Shown here: in pieces, positions 56,041-64,000 of the stretch
Numbering within the stretch: position 1 is the stretch's first letter
Layout of the letters: each line of letters opens with the position of its first letter
DNA from: Sclerotinia nivalis
Taxonomy: Eukaryota > Ascomycota > Leotiomycetes > Helotiales > Sclerotiniaceae
Assembly (NCBI GenBank): GCA_029531795.1
Contig: JAPEIS010000003.1
Location: 1,736,001 to 1,800,000 of the forward strand
DNA: 64,000 nucleotides
Reading direction: 5' to 3'
Translations under genes and position numbers: made by a program
The notes under the pieces: model-generated
What the model was told of the DNA's origin: nothing
Seen by the model: only the letters and a program-made list of their open reading frames with translations
The model's database searches: none

Positions 56041-59000
56041 TATAGATAGCAAATCTCTATTTGTTTAAATCATTATATTCCTAATATACTCCTCTCCTTT
56101 CAATGTGATCAATTTGATTGATAACGGATATTCAAGAAAGGCATTCGCTGATCGTTTTTTCGTTGACTAAAACAATATCCTAATTCGACCCTTACTATAT
56201 CGTTGCGAACTTCATTTGGCAAATAGAAATATTGTAGATATTATTATTGATTATTTTGTAATAGATATAGCGATAGGACAATATAAAGAAATATAATTAT
56301 TCTTTGTTACAAAACTTTCCAAAAATTTTTTAGTTATCTTCAAACTATTATAATTACAATACCATAATCCATATATAAATTGACAGGATATAATTTTCTT
56401 TTTCAATTCTCAATATTGTATAATTCATTGTTATTCTTACAATACATTCGATTCAATTCTCAATATTGTATAATTCATTGTTATTCTTACAATACATTCG
56501 ATTCAATACAAACATCAATAATTCCTTCGCTAATATATATAGATCAAATATACAAAAGTAATATATCTATAAAACCACCTACCAATAAAATTCTTAATGT
56601 ATTACCTTCAATTAAAACTTTCCTTTTTAACACCAAAAAAAATCCTTCCTGATATTTATCATTATTTATCGAAGACGAAAACAAAGATGATGAAATATAC
56701 ACTCAAAATTTTAAGACGGTCTTAAAAAAGCCATCGGAGCAAGATTATAATGAATCAGTTTCCACAAACGAAAATTATGAATCGATGGAAGACTCTGGAA
56801 TCGATTTGCAAATCGATAAGATCTTGACACCCGGTGTAAATCATTATCGTACAAGAGTTTGCAATAAGGGAATATCATATCAAGCACAAATGATATCGAA
56901 CCGACGTCCTATTCAGTATAAGCCTATACAAAAGATCGCTGGACAACATCGGCCGAAATCAATACCAAAGAATGAACCTTTATTATCGCTATCAATCCCA
57001 ATCCCAAAGAAGCAGATTGAGGTCATTTCCAATACAAAACCAGATTTAGATAATATCTATTAATTATAAACTACTAATTTTATATCTTTTTGTTAACAGA
57101 ATAAAATAAAAGTTATACGCCTTATATAAAAGGAATTAGGTTAAACAAAAGAAACTATCTGACAAAAACGTTTATATAAAACAACAATAGTTTTAGCTTT
57201 TCAGGAACAAAACTTTAAGGATATATTACATAGAAAAAACAATATCACCAATGTATTAGTTAAAGTATCTTCGAAGTTTTACGATTTTGTTTATTATTGT
57301 TATTAATTAGAATACCTTCGGAAAATAACAGAAATAAATATTGAGAAATTCTTCAATAGTAAATCACCATTTAACAATAATGAAATCAAAGAAAAGCTCT
57401 CTTTGTAGCTTCAAAACAAATTATCTGCTTTCCTATCTTGTCATGTAGATATACTTTCTTCATATCGGGTATAGAATTACAAGATAGAATTAATACCTGA
57501 AAAAGAATCTTTATATTTCAAAAATCGTTTTTTGTTCCCTTTCGAATTAGAGATAATTCGAAAATGGATCGATAACAACCTTACCAAAGGTTTTATTCGA
57601 GAATCAAGATCACAAAACACAACCCTATTATTTCTAACAATTAAACCTAATAAAGGGATTCGTATCTATCAGGATTATTGTAGTTTGAATAATATTATTA
57701 TTAAGAACCGATACCTTTTACCAATTATTCGAAAAACTCTGGATGCTTTTTGTAATACAAAAATCTATACCAAATTAGATATTATTGCTACTTTCAACAA
57801 ATTTTGTATTGTAGAGGATAACGAATGGAAAACCATTTTCATTACTTGATTTGGATTATTCGAATTACTAGTTATGTTTTTTGGTTTTTACAATGTACCA
57901 ATATCATTCCAATACTATATTAATCATACTTTGTTTGATGAACTAGATAAATACTGTATTGTATATTTCGATAATATTCTTATATACTTCAAAGATAAGA
58001 ATCAACATCGAGAATATATTCGTAATATAATTCAGAAACTGTAAAATGCTGGTTTACAAATCGATATTAATAAATACGAATTCGAAACAACTTCTATGAA
58101 ATATTTAGGCCTTATAATTATAATCGAAGATATAAAAATAGATCAAAATAAAGTATCAGCTATTATTTCTTGGGTACAATCAGCGTTTGTTAAAGATTTA
58201 CAACGATTCTTCGGTTTTACGAATTTTTATCGTCGATTTATAAAAGACTTTTCAAAGATCTATCGACCTTTAAATAACCTTTTGCAAAAAGGAATAAATT
58301 AGCAATGGAAAAACAATCATACAATAGTATTTGAAAACCTAAAGAAAGCATTCATAACAACTCCAGTACTTGCCTATTTTAACTATAATAGGAAAACTAT
58401 ATTGGAAACAGATACTTCAAATTGGGCTTCGGGAGGAGTACTTTCTTAGTACAATGATAACAACGTTTTATAACCAATAGTATACTTTTCTTCGAAACAT
58501 TCGGCTGTTGAATATAATTACAAGATTTACAATAAAGAGCTATTAGCTATTATTAAATCAATAAAGGAATAACGACCGGAATTACAAGAATCTCAACAGA
58601 AATTCGAAATCCTGATCGATCACAAGAATCTGGAATACTTTACAACGACGAAAATATTAAATCAACGTCAAGTACGATGGTCAGAGTTCCTATCTCAATA
58701 CAACTTCCGAATTGTTTATCGACCAGGAACCAAAGCAATTCGACCAGATGCTTTGAGCCGCCGACAGAAGAATCGACCTGATAGCTCCGATTCCAACAAC
58801 AAACACTTAAAAAACCAGAAATGCATTGTTTTATCTATTGATAAATTCGATATAGATCTATACAAAGAACTTACAAACAATCTCTCGCTAACTGTAACAG
58901 ATTGGACAATACTATTTGAAGACAAATTCATCGACGAATTCATTGATACAGTATATAACAGATCAAATATAACCAAACAATTAATATCAGCAATCGAAAA

Positions 59001-60480
59001 CCCCTTTACAATTAAATAATCAAAAGAATTCAGGAAAACTTTATAAATAGCTATACAAGATTGCTGTATTTATAATAATAAGATCTATTATTGTAAAAAA
59101 CTATAGATTCCGTCTAATGATAAACTAAAGATACAAATTTTATATAGAACATATTCGTCGGATCCCGCTAGCTACCCTGGTCGTACGAAGACTATTGATT
59201 TGGTCTCCAGAAGCTACTAATAACTACAGATATATCAAGAAATAGACATCTATATTCAAGCTTGCAAATTCTGTATTCGAACAAAATCCCCAAAATCATC
59301 CCCCTCAGGATTCCTGAAACCGTTATTTGTTTCTTTCCAACTATAATCAGATATTTCAATCGATTATATTATATCTTTGCTAGACTATAAACACTACAAT
59401 TCAATATACAAATATATATTAATGATTGTTTGTAGATTAACAAAAATGAAGCACTTTATAAATACAAAATCTTTAACAATAAAAAAATTAGTTAATACTT
59501 TTATTAATCATATTTATATATTACATAGTCTCCCGGAAAATATCATTTCAGATTGAAGAATGCAATTCGTATCGGGATTCTGGATATAGCTTTCTGAATG
59601 ATTAAAAGTAGTCCTTAAATACAGCTCAACGTTTCATCTGCAGACAAACGGTCAAACAAAACGAATCAATTCAATTCTAGAACAGTATTTGTATATATTC
59701 ATAAACTTTCATCAAAATAATTGAATGAAATAATTACTATTAGCAGAATTTGCTTCAAACAACTTGGTTTCTGAAATAATAGATTATTCGTTGTTCTTTG
59801 CGAATTACGGTTTTAATCCACAATTGAATATGGAATCTAGTAAACCTTGCCCTCCAGATATGATAATAGCTCAAAAACACGAATTCTTCAAAGGAAACAA
59901 AACAGCTGATAGAATAAAATGTATCCTGAATCAACTTAGAGTACTTGCGAAACAATCTATTGTAATCTATAAGGAATATACAAATCGGAACAGATCAGAT
60001 TCGCCGCAGTACGCAAAAGGACAAAAAGTATATGTAAATACAAAAAACATGAAGATATCTTGTAAAGTAAAAAAGCTCGACGATAAATGGATCGGACTAT
60101 ACGAGATAATAAAGGTTTATCTGTACGCTTGCTTGATCGAACTATTAGAAAATATACGAATCTTTCTAGTATTCCATCATTCGTTGCTAAGACCAGCATA
60201 TCCAAAATCTCATTTTCTAGAACAAATTTTAATTAACGAATCGGAATCGAAAACCATAAGAGATAGAATCTTCGAAAGAGAAGATGAAGAGGAAGAATTA
60301 ATTCAGAAATGGATATTTGAAGATATATTTGATAACTACAATGAAGATAGCTATCATTATCAAATCAAATGGAGATACTACACATCAATCTAATAACTAG
60401 CATCAAATCTAAAAGGCAATGAGAAGACTCTGATCGATTACCATCGTTTATATCCCAAGAAACCTAGATCACCATCATAG
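56041..60480 (+). pseudogene. Chromovirus D pol: protease, RT, RNase H, integrase, chromodomain
   Basis: One frame to TAG at 60478, broken by many stops. Protease: NLIDNGYSRKAF (DSG to DNG). RT: IRIYQDYCSLNN, YTKLDIIATFN, active site VYFDNILIYF. Thumb: LQRFFGFTNFYRRFIKDFS. RNase [29 protein letters not shown]. Integrase zinc and DDE regions are around 59150-59720. The C-terminal 210 codons (59764-60393) are open, through VFHHSLLRPAYP to the chromodomain WIFEDIFDN...YHYQIKWRYYTSI. It contains a 50-bp exact tandem duplication at 56403-56502. Confidence 0.9.
56403..56502 (+). repeat. Exact 50-bp tandem duplication in chromovirus D
   Basis: Two units of 50 bp (TCAATTCTCAATATTGTATA...) are identical, and identity extends a few bases into the flank. 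Confidence 0.9.
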
Positions 60481-60742
60481 GTCTTGGATCACTCAAACAC
60501 TGCAGTATTGTTGTTAACTTTAACTCCTACAAAGACTTTACGACAATCAACAAGAAAGAAAGTACAATTTACTTGAATAGGAAAATAGTATCTCAAATTT
60601 TAAGACAATCTTAAAATTTGAAAGATAGTATCACAACTCAGGAATTTGGGGCGTTTGAACAAGATTTTGCTTGAACAATTGTTTTTCAAAAAAGGTTTTA
60701 TCAGTAATTTGAGGACAAACTAGGCTTTGAGAAAGGGGGTAC

Positions 60743-60888
60743 TGTCACAGATTTGTAATCCGTTCCTAGCTAGTCTGTATGACTGCCTAAGGCACTTATC
60801 CCCTATATAGTCGGCGCTCTTCCTAGCACCTTCTTCTTTCTTCGTAGAATATCATCATATCTTAAGGCACCCTACCACCACTGTGATA
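60743..60888 (+). repeat. 3' LTR of chromovirus D
   Basis: 146 bp, same ends and length as the 5' LTR with about a dozen transitions. Confidence 0.93.
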
Positions 60889-61500
60889 TCTTTAATTAGA
60901 TTCTAAAGTATATCTTCATTGAAAAAAACAAATTGATCGATGCTTTAATAAAAGAAGTTACAAAACAAAGATCATCATCAAACAAAATCAACTTTATCTT
61001 TCTAAAAATAAATATTAAAAGAACAAAATCCGAAGAATAGAATTCTTTTCTTTATTTATCCAATTCAACTTATTTAAAAATTTACTTTTGGAAAACTAAT
61101 TCAAAAATCGGAATTCCAAAAAAAATCAAAAGAAGCAATATCAATACATTATTCCAATTCAAAATCGGGTATAAATACTTCAAATTCTATTTATAACAAT
61201 TCGATATCTTAGCAAATGATAAATATAAATATAGAAAAAGAGAATCTTTTAATTATTTCTTGTTTAATTGTTTTTTATATAAATCAATAAAAAGAATACT
61301 CAAAAAGAATAATTCTATTTTTCAATTCAATATAAAATATCTATTTTATATCAAAACAGAAATCATCAAATCCCTTGAATTTATCGAGGAAACAAAAATA
61401 GCTATCAGATTATAATATCTTATTAGGATACAAAAAGATATAGAACCAAAAAGAGAAGGAAAAGAGAATAAATTAGAAGAAAAAGGATAATTGTATTAAT

Positions 61501-61559
61501 TTGATCAATATAATCAATTTGATCAATTTGATTAATTCATTTGGTCAATTTAATCAATC
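61501..61559 (+). repeat. 9-bp tandem repeat, right LINE
   Basis: About six TTGATCAAT-type units, the inverted equivalent of 6043-6140 but shorter. Confidence 0.75.
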
Positions 61560-61843
61560 TATCCTTCTATATAAAATAAATCGTTTCAATTTCGAATTAT
61601 ATTATATTTCATTTATTACTTTCTTTATTATATATAAGAGTATTTGTAAAATGAATTTTGGTTCTCAAAATTAGTATTTATTTTTTCTATTCAAAATTAG
61701 TAGATCGAGGTTATCTCAATCTCCCCAAATTGTACTAGCTATAAATCTAATATAATCAATATTTCATTAGTTGTTATTTGTTAAAAGCTTATAAAGCTTC
61801 CAGCCGTCTTAGATAATCTTAGACTCAATGTAGACGTTAATTT

Positions 61844-61887
<44 letters not shown>
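61844..61887 (+). repeat. (AATC)n tail of right LINE
   Basis: Eleven perfect AATC units mark the 3' end of the LINE; unique sequence follows. Confidence 0.9.
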
Positions 61888-62670
61888 TACCTACCACATA
61901 TCTGGAAACATTTTCGTAACACTGGAGGAACTGACAGGGCTGTATAACGGTCAGCATCTCATGCTGGCCACATACTCCCTGTACTCCTTGTATGTATAAA
62001 TGAGATAATCACATCGAGTTCCATCCATCCACCAAGCATACTTGGTCCTATTGCATGCTAACACAAATGAGGCTGGCTCGATTGGCGGAACCGGGAAAGA
62101 AGAAGTTACATGGCTCGTAAGGGAAATACGAAAACTGGGTCAAAACCATCATTGACAACTACGACAGAAGGCAGTCATACTCGACCGCTAGGAAGGTGAT
62201 GGCAGGTAATTTCCCTGATACAAACAGGGTTGATATATATGTTGCAAGAGCTTGAGCCAGCTTCCTGGAATATTTGTGACCCTCGCCAGGCGCTCGTGGT
62301 AAGATTTTAGGGGAATACAGTAGTATGATTGATGCGGCTTGACGCATCCACCCTCGTGGTTGTTTGGGTTGGATGAAGAGAATTGGCCTTTGTGTCTAAT
62401 ATCCTCGGGTGGGTCTATATCAGTTGTCCCCTGTCTTAAACCGCCTAGCCTTGGCATGCGCGCAAAACGGTACGATTGGCTCAGCGCAGATGACGGAATC
62501 TATCATAGCGCGCCAGTCCGAGCAACAGCCTCGAGAGAGGCTCCCATAGGTCAGAAAAGTTAACTTTCTACCACGTTACTGCCAGTACCTGTGCTATCAC
62601 TTCGGCAACTACTTCTGCCGCTGCCCTTCTTAACAATCTCCTTGTTGCTGAATACGCAGCACATACAACC
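61888..62670. other. Intergenic: right LINE to oxidoreductase
   Basis: Base composition returns to about 50% GC within 30 bp of the LINE tail. I see no supportable gene; open frames on the minus strand at 62159-62457 lack any recognisable domain. The last 300 bp should contain the oxidoreductase promoter, with CT-rich tracts at 62590-62650. Confidence 0.5.
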
Positions 62671-64000
62671 ATGGGCGGTGTCTTCTCACTCTTGCGAGAC
62701 GGCTATTTCGGCATCTTGGGCCTCATCACCATCATTGCTGAGAGCAACAAGGCCGCCTCTTCGCTGCTTGGTCGCATCACTCAAGCAAAATTGCCCCACG
62801 CAAATCCTACAAGCTCTTTTTGGCAACAGCAGCCTTTACATCCTGAACTTGTAAATATTCAGTCTGAGGAACTAGCTCAACGTGCAGACATTGTGATCAT
62901 TGGGTCTGGTATGACCGGAGCCAGTGTCGCATATACCATCCTGAATGAATGTCTGGCTATTGGGAGACCAATAAAAGTAGTTATTCTAGAGGGGAGGACA
63001 ATATGCAGCGGTGCAACGGGCAGGAATGGAGGACATATCAAGGTGACCCCTTTCTATGAGTACAAAAGATACAAGAATAGGTTCGGAGCCGCAAGCGCAC
63101 AAAAGATATTGGAATTTTATTTGAGGCATAGACCCTTCCTCCTCAACCTATCAAGAGAAGAAGGGTTGGAAGAAGGTGAAGCACGAGACGTTACGACAGT
63201 GGATGCTTTCACTGATGCGGAGAGGATGAAAGAGGCCACTGAGATGCTAAGGGTCCTGCGAGAAGATCTGCCCGAGCTTGCCAGAGGAATTGAAATTCTA
63301 GATGGAAAGACGGTCCAGAAGGTAAGCCTCCTGCAAAATCTCCAATGAAGAGCACTTTCTAAATAACCGCAGCAATTCGGCTTCAGCGGTCAGTTCCATG
63401 GAGCGATTACCTACACCAGTGGCGCGTTGTGGCCGTATCGATTTGTCACTGCTATATATGCGGCTCTGCTATCAAAATTTCCAGAGGAGTTTTCTATCGA
63501 GACAGGAACCATGGTGCAAGCAATCCAAATTACGAGCAACTCAGACAGCCCTTTCCTTCTGAACACCTCACGGGGCGACATCACAGCCGCACATGTCGTC
63601 CATGCAACAGAAGCCTTCACCGCAAACTTGGTGCCCGGATTGGTTGGAAAACTTTTTCCTTTGCGTGGACATATGTCTGCTCAAAGACCAGGAAAGTCCT
63701 TTCCTCACTACAACGGTACGATCTCTTGGTCTATCGTTGGTAGCCGAGACTATGAATACATCTCGCAGCGGCCTGGAAAGCCCGATGCTGCGGATGGTTT
63801 TGGGGCTGAGATCATGACCGGAGGTGGATCAGTTCATATGGATGGCACCGGCTTAAATGAAGTTGGTCAATGGGACGATGACAAGATTGAGCAACCCATC
63901 GGATCTTATCTTGCAGGTGTACTTCCGGTGTCCTTCCGCTCCAGCTTTTGGGGAGAGGATGCTGATGGCTCTGTCGTCAAAAGTATGTGGACCGGTGTGA
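62671..64000 (+). CDS. FAD-dependent oxidoreductase (DAO family), 5' part
   Basis: The ATG at 62671 lies in a good context (ACAACCATGG). Exon 1 is 62671-63321 (217 codons), the intron 63322-63372 (GTAAGC...CGCAG, 51 nt), and exon 2 runs off the window. Residues 74-86 (IVIIGSGMTGASV) form the dinucleotide-binding Rossmann motif, E107 ends the second strand, and SGATGRNGGH (113-122) is the DAO-family flavin motif. Later come ITYTSGALWPYRF, HVVHATEAFT and KLFPLRGHMSAQRPG, typical of fungal homologues of gamma-glutamylputrescine/glycine-type oxidoreductases. It should oxidise an amino compound with FAD and produce hydrogen peroxide; the substrate cannot be told from sequence. The N-terminus has a hydrophobic stretch (about 12-24) before the domain that could be a signal or anchor. 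There is no RIP damage although it lies 780 bp from the repeat block. Confidence 0.88.

Larger units (their letters stand above)
53962..60888 (+). mobile_element. Chromovirus D, full length
   Basis: LTRs 53962-54107 and 60743-60888, both 146 bp, TGTCAC...GTGATA. Target duplication TCTTT at 53957-53961 and 60889-60893. A polypurine GAGAAAGGGGGTAC lies directly before the 3' LTR. Gag and pol are on the plus strand. It is related to E by protein order and sequence and by shared LTR motifs (GCCTAAGGC, TATATAGTC), but is a distinct family. It is inserted in the 3' part of the right LINE. Confidence 0.95.
27646..61887 (+). mobile_element. LINE-1 copy, right: same ~6 kb non-LTR retrotransposon, split by elements C, B and D
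   Basis: The plus-strand counterpart of the left LINE, with 5' end near 27646 and 3' (AATC)n tail ending at 61887. LINE pieces are 27646-31358, 37204-37491, 53016-53961 and 60889-61887, in total about 5.9 kb; they join into the same sequence as the left copy. The 5' end lacks about 18-20 bp relative to the left copy. A possible short target duplication TACCT occurs before the 5' end (about 27638) and after the tail (61888), but it is weak. All frames are broken by transitions. Confidence 0.85.

Noticed and set aside
62159..62457. Minus-strand frames upstream of the oxidoreductase
   Set aside because: No domain, no splice or start context, and located in the expected promoter region.
63411..63817. 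Alternative frames overlapping exon 2 of the oxidoreductase
   Set aside because: They are shadows of the real exon, whose frame continues cleanly from exon 1 through a GT/AG intron and carries family motifs.

Overview
The window looks like a chromosome segment from a filamentous ascomycete (Pezizomycotina; Leotiomycetes is my best guess from general resemblance only). The evidence is compact genes with 45-70 nt spliceosomal introns, a coronin gene, a Zn(II)2Cys6 regulator, a DUF3435 tyrosine recombinase, chromodomain Gypsy elements, and very AT-rich repeats in which nearly every inactivating change is a C-to-T or G-to-A transition, the signature of repeat-induced point mutation (RIP).

Layout. 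1-1216: 5' part of a coronin gene on the minus strand (runs off the left edge). 1854-2003: a tRNA-Val(CAC) gene with its normal anticodon-loop intron and a second, 58-nt insertion in the D arm that looks like a spliceosomal intron. 2752-5444: a DUF3435 (Starship-captain-like) recombinase relic with a C-terminal zinc-finger region. 5738-18746 and about 27646-61887: two copies of one ~6 kb LINE, head to head, making a giant inverted repeat around 18761-27645. That central island holds a RIP-killed sirtuin relic, a RIP-killed C2H2 zinc-finger relic, about 3.5 kb without recognisable genes, and an apparently intact Zn2Cys6 transcription factor. 62671-64000: 5' part of a FAD-dependent oxidoreductase that runs off the right edge.

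The LINE copies have been invaded repeatedly, and exact 5-bp target duplications let the nest be resolved. The left LINE holds chromovirus A (7949-14905), which holds a solo LTR. The right LINE holds Gypsy C (31359-37203, with a solo LTR), chromovirus B (37492-53015, same family as A) and chromovirus D (53962-60888). B in turn contains a 5'-truncated second LINE, full-length chromovirus E (41562-48314) and two solo LTRs. Family E LTRs are the youngest layer. A and B both carry an antisense, cysteine-rich ORF between the chromodomain and the 3' LTR.

The host genes (coronin, transcription factor, oxidoreductase) show no RIP damage; all transposon genes and the two central relics do. Coordinates of element ends are read directly from LTR termini and target duplications; extents of domains inside decayed elements are approximate.
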